Part shown: positions 37,924-47,008 of the stretch, one piece after another | How the letters are laid out: every line of letters begins with the position of its first letter | Numbering within the stretch: position 1 is the first letter of the stretch | Assembly (NCBI GenBank): GCA_001801465.1 | Contig: MGXT01000027.1 | Span: forward strand, 1-64,000 | DNA: 64,000 nt | From: Gammaproteobacteria bacterium RIFCSPHIGHO2_12_FULL_35_23 | GTDB lineage: Bacteria; Pseudomonadota; Gammaproteobacteria; UBA12402 | Reading direction: 5' to 3' | Notes under the pieces: model-generated | Databases searched by the model: none | The model's input: only the letters and a program-made list of their open reading frames with translations | What the model was told of the DNA's origin: nothing | Made by a program: the position numbers and the translations under genes

Positions 37924-39363
37924 ATGCTAAATAAAACAACTTTTACAGAATTTGAGTCCTTAGCTAAACAATCCACTACCATTGGAATTTATCAAGAAAT
38001 TGCTGGCGATAACTTAACGCCAATTGGTGTTTTTCTGGCTTTAGGTAAATTAACCCAAAATGCCACTTTACTTGAATCTACCCCTGCAACAGGTAAACAA
38101 GCTCGTTATTCCTATCTAGGGCTTGAACCGCTAGCATTGCTTACTCTTAAAAATAAACCTAACGCCTTATCTCAATTAAGAAAGTTCTATCAACAACACC
38201 GCTGTGCAATTCAACATCCACAAAGTGGCTTTTTAGGAGGAATCGTTGGCTTTATTGCTTATGATGCGGTCAGACAATTTGAAAATATTCCAAATAGGCA
38301 TCAAGATTTAGAGGCGCTGCCTGATTTTGCTTTTACTAGCTATCGAACCAACATTACCTTTGATCACGTAACCAACAAAATCGTGATCAGTAGAAAAGTT
38401 GTTGTTGAAAAAGATCTAACCCATACATTTACCAAAGCTATGGCTAAATTACAGCAGCTCATAGAACTTTTTTATCAAGCACCTACTCAACCTCTAGCTG
38501 CTCTGCAACCAAAATTCCCTCTTTCGACGGAAGTAAGCACAGAAATATCAGATGAGGAATACTGTCAATTAGTCAACCAAGCCAAAGAATACATTAAAAA
38601 CGGCGATATTTTTCAAGTAGTCTTATCCAGAAAATTTACTAAAAAATTAACCGCCTCGCCTTTTTCAGTCTATCGGGCTTTACGTATGGTAAGCCCAGCA
38701 CCTTATTTGTTTTATTTAGATCGTAAAGATTATGTAATAACTGGTGCTTCACCTGAAAAATTAATTAGCGTTACTAAACAAGAAGTCAGCTCATTTCCTA
38801 TTGCCGGCACAAGGCCTCGTAGTGCTAATCAAGAAATCAATGAACAGCTAGCTATTGAACTACTACAAGATGAAAAAGAACTAGCTGAGCACGTAATGTT
38901 AGTAGACTTGGCTCGTAACGACTTAGGTAAAACTTGTGAGCCCGGCAGTGTGTCTGTGAAATCTTTTAAACAAGTTCAACAATACTCTCATGTCATGCAT
39001 ATTACTTCTGAAGTCATAGGTAAACTGCAGCCTCATCATGATGCCTTGGATGCTTTGGCTGCCGCCTTTCCAGCAGGCACTTTAAGTGGCGCCCCTAAAA
39101 TTCGAGCCATGGAGATTATTGATGAGCTAGAACAGTCCAAGCGTGGGGCTTATGGAGGAGTCATTTGTTTTATAGATTATCAGGGTCATTTAAATAGCTG
39201 TATCACCATTCGTACCGCCGTAATTAAAGAAGGTCTAGCAACAGTTCGTACCGGTAGCGGCATAGTATTTGACTCTATTCCCGAGCAAGAAGCGCAAGAA
39301 ACTCACCATAAAGCCCGCTCAATACTCGCTGCCATTGATTTAGCTGAAGGAGGTTTATCATGA
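37924..39363 (+). CDS. trpE: Anthranilate synthase component I
   Basis: 479 residues. Converts chorismate to anthranilate with ammonia from TrpG. The Trp-binding LLES element is present near residue 50 (TLLESTP). The chorismate-binding core shows 'KEYIKNGDIFQVVLSRKF', 'SPAPYLFYLDRKDYVITGASPEKL', 'PIAGTRPRS', 'DLARNDLGK' and 'FPAGTLSGAPKIRAMEIIDELE'. Feedback inhibition by Trp is therefore likely retained. Overlaps trpG by 4 bases (ATGA). Confidence 0.96.
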   Translation: MLNKTTFTEFESLAKQSTTIGIYQEIAGDNLTPIGVFLALGKLTQNATLLESTPATGKQARYSYLGLEPLALLTLKNKPNALSQLRKFYQQHRCAIQHPQSGFLGGIVGFIAYDAVRQFENIPNRHQDLEALPDFAFTSYRTNITFDHVTNKIVISRKVVVEKDLTHTFTKAMAKLQQLIELFYQAPTQPLAALQPKFPLSTEVSTEISDEEYCQLVNQAKEYIKNGDIFQVVLSRKFTKKLTASPFSVYRALRMVSPAPYLFYLDRKDYVITGASPEKLISVTKQEVSSFPIAGTRPRSANQEINEQLAIELLQDEKELAEHVMLVDLARNDLGKTCEPGSVSVKSFKQVQQYSHVMHITSEVIGKLQPHHDALDALAAAFPAGTLSGAPKIRAMEIIDELEQSKRGAYGGVICFIDYQGHLNSCITIRTAVIKEGLATVRTGSGIVFDSIPEQEAQETHHKARSILAAIDLAEGGLS

Positions 39364-39959
39364 TCTTATTAATTGATAATTATGATAGTTTTACTTATAA
39401 CCTTTATCAGCTGATTACTCAATTTTATCCTCAAGTAAAAGTAGTGAGAAACGACCAAATTACTTTAACTGAAATTGAAGCCATGACCCCAGCAGGTATC
39501 GTTTTATCACCAGGGCCTGGTCACCCGCTACAAGCTGGACTTTGTATCAATCTTATTCAGCAATTTTATCAAACCATACCCATCTTAGGTGTTTGTTTAG
39601 GTCATCAAGCCATTGCCTGTGCCTTTGGAGGACGTGTTATTGCCGCACCCACCATTGTTCATGGCAAAGCTGATTCTATTTTTCATGCTAGCCAAGGATT
39701 GATGCAAAACATGCCTCAACCTTTTAAAGCCACTCGCTATCATTCACTGTGTGTGGCTAAAGAAAATTTACCTAACACTTTAGTTATTACAGCAGAAAAC
39801 AAAGAAGGATTAATTATGGGATTAAAGCATCAGCGCTATCCTTGTTACGGCATTCAGTTTCATCCTGAATCAATTTTAACAGAACAAGGTACTCTGTTAA
39901 TAAAAAATTTTCTTGTTTACTGCAAACAACTCAACAAACAATTAGTAGTAAACCCATGA
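39360..39959 (+). CDS. trpG: Anthranilate synthase component II (glutamine amidotransferase)
   Basis: 199 residues, class I glutamine amidotransferase: 'IDNYDSFTYNLYQ', 'SPGPGHP', nucleophile Cys in 'GVCLGHQAIA', and His-Glu in 'GIQFHPESI'. Supplies ammonia to TrpE; in some bacteria the same subunit also serves PabB. Not fused to trpD, unlike E. coli. Overlaps both trpE and trpD by 4 bases. Confidence 0.95.
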   Translation: MILLIDNYDSFTYNLYQLITQFYPQVKVVRNDQITLTEIEAMTPAGIVLSPGPGHPLQAGLCINLIQQFYQTIPILGVCLGHQAIACAFGGRVIAAPTIVHGKADSIFHASQGLMQNMPQPFKATRYHSLCVAKENLPNTLVITAENKEGLIMGLKHQRYPCYGIQFHPESILTEQGTLLIKNFLVYCKQLNKQLVVNP

Positions 39960-40957
39960 TATTAACAAATCTCTTGCAAGACATAACTGCTGGTTATCGA
40001 TTAAACGAGCTTGATGCTTATCAAATGATAAATACTATGTTAAATACCACCAATACTGAACAAGTTGCTGCTTGTTTAAGCTTATTAAACTTTCAACAAG
40101 ATAATATCGCCTTATTAACTGGAGTCGTGCAAGCTTTACAAGCTGTTATGCAGAAAATTAATACTTCTTTTCCTATTATGGATATTGTAGGTACTGGTGG
40201 TGATTTAGCTAATACCGTGAATATTTCCACTGGCTCCGCTTTATTATTGGCGAGTTGTAATGTTAAAGTAGCTAAGCATGGTAATCGTGCCGTCTCCTCA
40301 GCCTGTGGCTCAGCAGAAGTATTAACTGCTTTAGGCATTCCTATTGAAAATACTGCTATAAGCGTTGCAAAATCAATTGCCGACTATAACTTTGGCTTTT
40401 GTTATGCGCCTCTATTTCATCCTAGCTTTCAAATTTTAAGGCCTATTCGTAAAGCCCTTGGTATTCCGACTATTTTTAATTTGATTGGCCCTTTACTCAA
40501 TCCTGCTCAAGCAGAATATTTAATGATTGGTGTTTACAAACCTCACCTATTAAAAATATTTGCTGAATTACTCACCATGCTACCTATTAAACGTGCTCTG
40601 GTTTTTCATAGTTGCGGTTTAGATGAATTAACAACAGCAGCTCCTGCTACAGCTTATTTAGTGGAAAACTCAACTTGCAGTCAATTAACACTTAACGCAG
40701 AAGATTATGGACTAAAATCATATCCGTTAACTGCCTTACAAGGTGGCACACCTGAGTTTAATGCAAACTTACTGTATCAAGCATTAAGTGGCCATCATGC
40801 TGCTATTGCAGAAACACTAATTTTTAATGCTGGTGTTGGGCTTTATCTTTATGGTCATGTTAATTCAATTACTAAAGGCATTATTTTAGCAAAAGAATAC
40901 TTGTATAACGGCAGCACCTTAACTTTATTAACTCGTTTACAAACTGTAGGAAATTAG
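39956..40957 (+). CDS. trpD: Anthranilate phosphoribosyltransferase
   Basis: 333 residues, stand-alone TrpD: transfers phosphoribosyl from PRPP to anthranilate. PRPP/anthranilate-binding motifs 'DIVGTGGDLANTVNISTGSALL', 'KHGNRAVSSACGSAEVLTALGI' and 'RKALGIPTIFNLIGPLLNPA' are intact. Followed by trpC with a single base between stop and start. Confidence 0.95.
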   Translation: MILTNLLQDITAGYRLNELDAYQMINTMLNTTNTEQVAACLSLLNFQQDNIALLTGVVQALQAVMQKINTSFPIMDIVGTGGDLANTVNISTGSALLLASCNVKVAKHGNRAVSSACGSAEVLTALGIPIENTAISVAKSIADYNFGFCYAPLFHPSFQILRPIRKALGIPTIFNLIGPLLNPAQAEYLMIGVYKPHLLKIFAELLTMLPIKRALVFHSCGLDELTTAAPATAYLVENSTCSQLTLNAEDYGLKSYPLTALQGGTPEFNANLLYQALSGHHAAIAETLIFNAGVGLYLYGHVNSITKGIILAKEYLYNGSTLTLLTRLQTVGN

Positions 40958-40958
40958 C

Positions 40959-41759
40959 ATGACTAATCAATTAACAGCCTTTATCACTCACAAACAAAAA
41001 GTTCTTCATACCCTTAAAAATGATCCTATTAAAATGGCTGAATTACTACCTGTATTAATAGAAAAAGTAAATCTCGACCATACCAAATCATTCGTTCAAG
41101 CATTACAACAACCTGGATTAAATATTATTGCCGAAATTAAACGCCAGTCTCCTAGTCGTGGTCCTTTGGCCGACATTATTAATCCTGCAGAATTAGGGCT
41201 TATTTATGCGGCAGCAGGGGTCAGTGCTATTTCTGTATTAACAGATGAACATTTTGCTGGTACTTTTTCCGATCTTCAGCAAGTTGCCACGGCTCTTGCA
41301 ACGCAGCGCCCAGCAATTTTATGCAAAGATTTTATTATTGATCCGCTACAAATTGCTCAAGCTAAAATAGCTGGGGCAAATGCCGTTCTATTAATTGTCG
41401 CTGTACTACAAGAAAGAACTGGGGAGTTTTTACACATTTGCCATCAGCTAGGTCTAGAGGCTTTAGTTGAAGTTCATAATTATAAGGAATTAATGATAGC
41501 CCTAGAAAGGGAAGCAAAAATTATTGGTATTAACAACAGAAATCTTGAGGATTTTTCAGTGAATACAAATCTTGCATTAGAGTTAATTAATTACCTGCCA
41601 GCCCGTATTATTAAGGTGGCTGAATCAGGTATTTTTACTGCGTCCCTTGCTAAACAATACCAACAAGCTGGTTTTCATGCAGTTTTAGTGGGCGAGGCTT
41701 TAGTCACTGCAAAAGATCCTAGTCAACTTATTAAGACCATGCGAGGGCTTCATGAATAA
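40959..41759 (+). CDS. trpC: Indole-3-glycerol-phosphate synthase
   Basis: 266 residues, TIM barrel, separate from trpF. Closes the indole ring from CdRP. Motifs 'NIIAEIKRQSPSRGPL', 'ISVLTDEHFAGTFSDL', 'LCKDFIIDPLQI', 'INNRNLEDFSVN' and 'VAESGIFT' include the catalytic Lys and Glu positions. Overlaps trpF by 8 bases. Confidence 0.95.
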   Translation: MTNQLTAFITHKQKVLHTLKNDPIKMAELLPVLIEKVNLDHTKSFVQALQQPGLNIIAEIKRQSPSRGPLADIINPAELGLIYAAAGVSAISVLTDEHFAGTFSDLQQVATALATQRPAILCKDFIIDPLQIAQAKIAGANAVLLIVAVLQERTGEFLHICHQLGLEALVEVHNYKELMIALEREAKIIGINNRNLEDFSVNTNLALELINYLPARIIKVAESGIFTASLAKQYQQAGFHAVLVGEALVTAKDPSQLIKTMRGLHE

Positions 41760-42366
41760 ACTTTTAATTAAAATTTGTGGCCTTACCTGCCCCACGATTG
41801 CTGAAAAAACTGCTTTATTAGGTGCTAATTTTATAGGATTAGTCTTTTATCGCTATTCCAAACGTTATGTAGAGCCTTCTCAGGCCTTAGAGATAAGTTT
41901 GGCTGCAAAAGCAGGTGGGGCACAAGTCGTGGCGGTGGTTGTGGAACAAACGATTCATGAAATTGAGGCGCTTTGTCAAACACTTGCTATCTCAATAGTT
42001 CAACTACATGGTGATAAAGCCAAATTGACAGCGAATCAATTACCTCAGTCACTATCAAAAATAATGGCTTTAACCCCACAAGAAAAATTTTCTCTTTCTC
42101 AATCTGTTTATTTTAATCCAAAACAAGATTATTTACTTTTTGATAATAATCAACCAGGTTCGGGTAGACGGTTTAATGAAGATCAATTTATACCTGTTAG
42201 TCAGCGCTTTTTTTTAGCCGGAGGTTTAACTAGTGATAATATTAAACTCTTGATTGAGCGATACCATCCTTTTGGCGTTGATGTTTCGACAGGAGTTGAA
42301 AAAGTACCCGGTGTTAAGGATCTACAATTAATTAAAACTTTTATAGAGCGAGTTAAAACATGTTAA
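41752..42366 (+). CDS. trpF: Phosphoribosylanthranilate isomerase
   Basis: 204 residues, small TIM barrel. 'IKICGLTCP' carries the catalytic Cys; 'GLVFYRYSKRYV', 'VQLHGDK', 'LLFDN...GSGRRFN', 'FLAGGLTSDNI' and 'GVDVSTGVEKVPGVKD' are family segments with the catalytic Asp. Overlaps trpC (8 bases) and trpB (7 bases). Confidence 0.94.
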   Translation: MNKLLIKICGLTCPTIAEKTALLGANFIGLVFYRYSKRYVEPSQALEISLAAKAGGAQVVAVVVEQTIHEIEALCQTLAISIVQLHGDKAKLTANQLPQSLSKIMALTPQEKFSLSQSVYFNPKQDYLLFDNNQPGSGRRFNEDQFIPVSQRFFLAGGLTSDNIKLLIERYHPFGVDVSTGVEKVPGVKDLQLIKTFIERVKTC

Positions 42367-43541
42367 ATAAAACGACAAAGCGTTATGGAGAATTTGGAGG
42401 TCAATTTGCCCCTGAAATATTAATGAATGCACTTCAAAACTTAGAAACCGCGATTGAAAGCCTAGTAAACTCTTCAGATTTTCAACAAGAGTTATCGTTT
42501 TTATTGCAGCATTACGCCGGCAGACCTACTGCACTCACTGAAGTTAAAAATTTTAGCCGGGCAATTAAAGGGCCAAGAATTTTTTTAAAGCGTGAAGATT
42601 TATTACATACTGGTGCGCATAAAATTAATAATGCAATTGGCCAATGTCTGCTGGCAAAAAAAATGGGAAAATCTCGAGTTATTGCAGAAACAGGAGCTGG
42701 ACAACACGGCTTAGCTACTGCCACTGCGTGTGCTTACTTAGGTCTAACGGCAGAAATTTACATGGGCACTGTAGATATCAAAAGACAGCGGCCTAATGTA
42801 GAAAAAATGCAGCTTCTCGGAGCAAAAGTTCATGCGGTTGATACAGGCGCTAAAACTTTAAAAGATGCTGTCAATGAAGCGTTACGAGACTGGTCAGCTA
42901 ATTATAATACTACACACTATTGTTTAGGCTCAGCCTTAGGACCTTATCCTTTCCCACAACTGGTTGCTAAATTTCAAGCGATCATCGGTCAAGAGGTTAA
43001 ACAACAACTTCTAACGCTTACCCAACAATTACCACAAGCTGTCATCGCTTGCGTAGGTGGTGGCTCCAATGCTATTGGAATTTTTCAAGCTTTTTTAGAC
43101 GATCCTGTACAATTAATTGGGATTGAGGCTGGGGGGCATGGCAACCAATTAGGAGAACATGCAGCAAGATTTTTATCTGGTTCACCAGGTGTATTACATG
43201 GTTGCTATACTTATCTTTTGCAAACTGAAGCAGGTCAAATTGCCTCCACTGCCTCCATTTCAGCTGGTTTGGACTACCCAGCAGTAGGACCTCAACATGC
43301 TTATTTACACAAAAATCAAAGAGCTTATTATACAGCCGTTAGTGATACAGAAGCATTAACTGCTTTTAAATTATTAAGCCGAACTGAGGGTATTATTCCT
43401 GCTCTAGAATCTTCTCACGCCTTGGCTTATTGCATGACTATTGCTCATCAATTTCACCCTAATGACTGTCTTCTTATTAATTTATCCGGTCGTGGCGATA
43501 AAGATTTACCAGAGTTATTAGCAAAAGGATTACTTTCATGA
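42360..43541 (+). CDS. trpB: Tryptophan synthase beta chain
   Basis: 393 residues, PLP enzyme joining indole and serine. 'YGEFGGQFAPEILMNAL', PLP-Lys in 'LLHTGAHKINNAIGQ', 'ETGAGQHGLATATACA', phosphate loop 'ACVGGGSNAIGIF' and 'LSGRGDKDL'. Standard TrpB1 type that pairs with TrpA. Overlaps trpA by 4 bases. Confidence 0.97.
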   Translation: MLNKTTKRYGEFGGQFAPEILMNALQNLETAIESLVNSSDFQQELSFLLQHYAGRPTALTEVKNFSRAIKGPRIFLKREDLLHTGAHKINNAIGQCLLAKKMGKSRVIAETGAGQHGLATATACAYLGLTAEIYMGTVDIKRQRPNVEKMQLLGAKVHAVDTGAKTLKDAVNEALRDWSANYNTTHYCLGSALGPYPFPQLVAKFQAIIGQEVKQQLLTLTQQLPQAVIACVGGGSNAIGIFQAFLDDPVQLIGIEAGGHGNQLGEHAARFLSGSPGVLHGCYTYLLQTEAGQIASTASISAGLDYPAVGPQHAYLHKNQRAYYTAVSDTEALTAFKLLSRTEGIIPALESSHALAYCMTIAHQFHPNDCLLINLSGRGDKDLPELLAKGLLS

Positions 43542-44308
43542 TGGATAGAATTGCGCAAGTTTTTAAACAAGGTTCAGCTTATTTAGGTTATTTAACTGCA
43601 GGCCATCAAGGTCTTGAAACTTCTCTACGAGCAGCTTGTGCTTTAATAGCAGGTGGCGTTAATATGCTAGAAATTGGCGTACCTTTTTCAGATCCTACTG
43701 CCGATGGACCTGTTATTCAATTAGCTATGCAAGATGCTTTACAACGTGGTACCACCCTACAGCACTGTTTAACTTTAGCCACTGAATTACGCCAACTTTA
43801 CCCTCATCTGCCATTAATTTTATTTAGTTATTACAATCCTATTTTAAAAGCTTTACCAAAAACTTTTTTATCCCACGCTAAACAAGCTGGTTTTGATGCA
43901 ACTTTAATTGTTGATTTACCAATAGAAGAAGCCTTGCCGTTAATTACTTTAAATAAACAAGCAGGTTTAGCCACTATTTTTGTCGTGACCCCTGATACAA
44001 CCAATACTCGTTTTGCTATTATTAATCAATACGCACAAGGCTTTATTTATTATGCTTGCCGACGAGGAACTACTGGTGTTAAAAATGATTTACCAGAGGA
44101 TTTTCAAACTCGTATAAGTGAGTTAAAATTGACCTCCAGATTACCTGTTGTAGCAGGCTTTGGCATCGCTAGCCAAATCGTAGCTCAACAAGTATTAACT
44201 TATGCAGAAGGTTTTGTTGTTGGCTCTAAATTTGTAACCGCTATTGAACAAAAGCTCACTGCGGCTGAACTTACTAATTTAGCCAGATCCTTACTGCCAA
44301 ACTATTGA
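43538..44308 (+). CDS. trpA: Tryptophan synthase alpha chain
   Basis: 256 residues. Cleaves indole-3-glycerol phosphate, passing indole to TrpB. 'GYLTAGHQG', catalytic Glu in 'MLEIGVPFSDPTADGPVIQ', Asp in 'LIVDLPIEE', and 'VVAGFGIAS...VVGSKFV'. The usual 'YLLSRxGVTG' loop is YYACRRGTTGV here. It closes the trp set; the DAHP synthase gene starts 24 bases later. Confidence 0.95.
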   Translation: MMDRIAQVFKQGSAYLGYLTAGHQGLETSLRAACALIAGGVNMLEIGVPFSDPTADGPVIQLAMQDALQRGTTLQHCLTLATELRQLYPHLPLILFSYYNPILKALPKTFLSHAKQAGFDATLIVDLPIEEALPLITLNKQAGLATIFVVTPDTTNTRFAIINQYAQGFIYYACRRGTTGVKNDLPEDFQTRISELKLTSRLPVVAGFGIASQIVAQQVLTYAEGFVVGSKFVTAIEQKLTAAELTNLARSLLPNY

Positions 44309-44332
44309 TAACAATAACGAAAGGTAAAACAT

Positions 44333-45364
44333 ATGCTACTTATCCTTGAAAAAAATATCTCCCTAAAAGCGGTGAATGAATTAATTGGCCGCTTACAATG
44401 GATGGGTTTTCAAGTAGTAAAAGGCCATCATGATAACAATCGTGAAAGTTTAGCCTTGGTCAATAGTCTACACAAACAGCTTAACCCTGCTGCCTTTAAA
44501 GATTTACCCGGCGTTATCGATGTTTTACCACTAGATAAACCTTATAAATTAGCAGGTACCGATTTTAAATCCAAACCCAGTATTATTCCTTGCCAAGGAT
44601 TATCAATAGGAGGGCCTGGTATTGTTATCATGGCAGGCTCTTGTTCCGTGGAGTCAGAAGAACAAATTATGGAAACAGCAAAATTGGTTGCTGCTTGTGG
44701 CGCTACCATTTTACGTGGTGGAGCTTATAAACCCAGAACTTCTCCTTATGACTTTCAAGGTTTAGGTGAAATTGGATTACATTATTTAAGTCAAGCAGCC
44801 AAACAATATCATCTTCTCAGTGTATCGGAAGTCATGGATACTACAGAAATTGATTTAGTCGCTAATTATATTGATATCTTACAAGTCGGTGCCCGTAATA
44901 TGCAAAATTACAGCTTGTTAAAAAATTTGGGCAAAATAAATAAACCTATTTTATTAAAACGAGGCTTGTCAGCAACTTACAAAGAGTTTTTACTGGCTGC
45001 AGAATATATTTTAAGCGCCGGCAATCCCAATGTTATTTTATGTGAGCGCGGGATCAGAACATTTGAAACTTATACTCGCAATACACTCGATATTGCCGCT
45101 ATTCCTATCTTAAAAGAATTAAGTCATTTACCTGTGATTGCTGATCCCAGCCACGGGGTGGGCCTTCGTAATATGGTGGCTCCAATGAGTCGAGCAGCCA
45201 TTGCTGCCGGTGCCGATGGTTTATTAATCGAAACACACCCCGATCCTGATAAAGCGCTTTCCGATGCACAGCAAACCATTAATCCAACCATGTTGGCTGA
45301 AATTATTAACTCTTTAGAACCCATTGCTATTTCTCTAGATCGATCTATTATTAGAAGTCAATAA
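44333..45364 (+). CDS. 3-deoxy-7-phosphoheptulonate synthase, type I-beta with N-terminal ferredoxin-like domain
   Basis: 343 residues. Condenses PEP and erythrose-4-phosphate, the first shikimate step. The N-terminal about 70 residues (MLLILEKNISLKAVNELIGRL...) form the ferredoxin-like regulatory domain seen in Thermotoga AroF-type enzymes. The catalytic barrel shows 'IMAGSCSVESEEQIMETA', 'LRGGAYKPRTSPYDFQG', 'QVGARNMQNY', 'LLKRG' and 'VIADPSHGVGLR'. This I-beta/KDO8P-like form differs from the AroG/F/H enzymes usual in enterobacteria. Placement in the trp operon suggests Trp-linked expression; AAAGG lies upstream of the ATG. Confidence 0.93.
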   Translation: MLLILEKNISLKAVNELIGRLQWMGFQVVKGHHDNNRESLALVNSLHKQLNPAAFKDLPGVIDVLPLDKPYKLAGTDFKSKPSIIPCQGLSIGGPGIVIMAGSCSVESEEQIMETAKLVAACGATILRGGAYKPRTSPYDFQGLGEIGLHYLSQAAKQYHLLSVSEVMDTTEIDLVANYIDILQVGARNMQNYSLLKNLGKINKPILLKRGLSATYKEFLLAAEYILSAGNPNVILCERGIRTFETYTRNTLDIAAIPILKELSHLPVIADPSHGVGLRNMVAPMSRAAIAAGADGLLIETHPDPDKALSDAQQTINPTMLAEIINSLEPIAISLDRSIIRSQ

Positions 45365-45365
45365 C

Positions 45366-45866
45366 ATGCAAAATATTATTTTAATTGGTCATAAAAGTTC
45401 TGGAAAAACAACTATTGGTCTAACCTTGGCTAACAATTTAGAGTTTGATTTTGTTGATACCGATACATTAATCCTTAACACTTACTGTCCTGGAAAAACG
45501 ATTGCGGCTTTTTATCAAGAAATAGGAGAGAAAAGATTTCGGCAATTAGAAAATAATATCATTCAGTCTTTACCCAAAACTCATACCGTCATTGCTACAG
45601 GAGGAGGAACACTCACTATAGCAAGCAATGCTAAGTATTTAAAAAAGCTAGGCCAAATAATTTATCTCTATTTACCTATTTCTATCTTAACAGAGCGTAA
45701 TCAATATCGCGAACAACAGGGTATTCTTGCCACACTGCTTGATCCCCAAGTGCATTATGAATCACGTGATAAGCTTTATCGACAATATGCTGATTTCATT
45801 ATCGAATGTAAGCATAAAACAGTTGTTGAAATTATCAATGAAATGAGAAAAACTTTATTAAAATAA
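45366..45866 (+). CDS. aroK: Shikimate kinase
   Basis: 166 residues. Walker A GHKSSGKTT at the N-terminus, shikimate-binding 'DTDTLI' and 'GEKRFRQLE', and 'ATGGGT' loop. Phosphorylates shikimate with ATP. Starts one base after the DAHP synthase stop and is followed 21 bases later by aroB, the common aroK-aroB pairing, here attached to the trp cluster. Confidence 0.93.
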   Translation: MQNIILIGHKSSGKTTIGLTLANNLEFDFVDTDTLILNTYCPGKTIAAFYQEIGEKRFRQLENNIIQSLPKTHTVIATGGGTLTIASNAKYLKKLGQIIYLYLPISILTERNQYREQQGILATLLDPQVHYESRDKLYRQYADFIIECKHKTVVEIINEMRKTLLK

Positions 45867-45887
45867 AAACCCAGTTACAATGATCTC

Positions 45888-46994
45888 ATGACATCACTAA
45901 CGATTAATACTTCTTTATCTTACCCAATTTATATTGAGCCAAATTTGCTCACCGACTGCTCTTTAATTATTCAGCATTGCCAAAAACTTGCCTCAACCTG
46001 GGTCATTATTGCTGATGAAGCTTTGCTAACGCTTTATGCCAAACCTTTACAACAAGCTTTGCAACAAACTAATCCTCACTGTCATTTGTTAAGCTTTGCA
46101 GCCTGTGAGGCTAATAAAACCCGTGAACAAAAAGAAATTCTAGAAGATGAGTTATTTTATTTAGGCTGTGGACGAGATACTTGTTTAATAGCATTAGGTG
46201 GCGGGATTACTACCGATCTAGTAGGTTTTATTGCTGCAACTTTTTGTCGCGGAATTCCTGTTATTTATATCCCTACTAGCTTACTTGCTATGGTTGACGC
46301 TAGTATTGGCGGCAAAACTGGTGTCAATACACCTATTGGCAAAAATTTAATTGGTTCCTTTTATCAACCTAGTGCTGTTTTTATAGACCCTTTGGTTTTA
46401 AATTCTTTACCCAAGCATTTATTTTACGATGGCATGGCAGAAGTGATAAAACACGCTTTATTAGCAGATAACATATTAATTGAATTATTACAAACTCAGA
46501 CCGCAGCGATTTTAAACTTAGAGCCCGCTGTTTTAACTACCATGATCACTCATAGTCTACAAGTAAAGAAACAGTTAGTAGAAGTTGATGAAAAAGAGCT
46601 CACTGGACCAAGACAATTGTTAAATTTGGGTCATACTCTAGCTCATGCTTTAGAAACTGTTTCTAATTATCAATTAAGCCATGGTCAAGCAGTCAGCATT
46701 GGACTGGTAATAGAAACAGAGCTAGCTCTAAAATTAGGCATTTGCCAACCAGCTTTATTGACGTTAATCACTGCGCTTTTATTTCTCTATCAATTACCCA
46801 CGCAATTGCCTAAACATTATCCTTTATCAGGGTTAATCGCAGCATTGTCTCATGATAAAAAAAATAAAGCGCAGCAAATTCATTTTTGTTTTTTGCAAAA
46901 AAGTGGCGAGCCTTATATTCAAGATCACCAATACAGTCATCCTGTTTCTCCCGCTATTATTAAAGAAGTTTTACAAAGTTTAACTGGCCAGTAA
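45888..46994 (+). CDS. aroB: 3-dehydroquinate synthase
   Basis: 368 residues. NAD-dependent cyclisation of DAHP to dehydroquinate. 'LGGGITTDLVGFIAATFCRGI', 'IPTSLLAMVDASIGGKTGVNT', 'KNLIGSFYQP', 'HGQAVSIG' and metal ligands (Glu, two His) in 'AEVIKHALL', 'NLGHTLAHALE' and 'SHGQAV' are present. Last gene of the trp-aro run; convergent with the ceramidase-like pseudogene. Confidence 0.95.
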   Translation: MTSLTINTSLSYPIYIEPNLLTDCSLIIQHCQKLASTWVIIADEALLTLYAKPLQQALQQTNPHCHLLSFAACEANKTREQKEILEDELFYLGCGRDTCLIALGGGITTDLVGFIAATFCRGIPVIYIPTSLLAMVDASIGGKTGVNTPIGKNLIGSFYQPSAVFIDPLVLNSLPKHLFYDGMAEVIKHALLADNILIELLQTQTAAILNLEPAVLTTMITHSLQVKKQLVEVDEKELTGPRQLLNLGHTLAHALETVSNYQLSHGQAVSIGLVIETELALKLGICQPALLTLITALLFLYQLPTQLPKHYPLSGLIAALSHDKKNKAQQIHFCFLQKSGEPYIQDHQYSHPVSPAIIKEVLQSLTGQ

Positions 46995-47008
46995 TTGATT
47001 TAAAGAGA

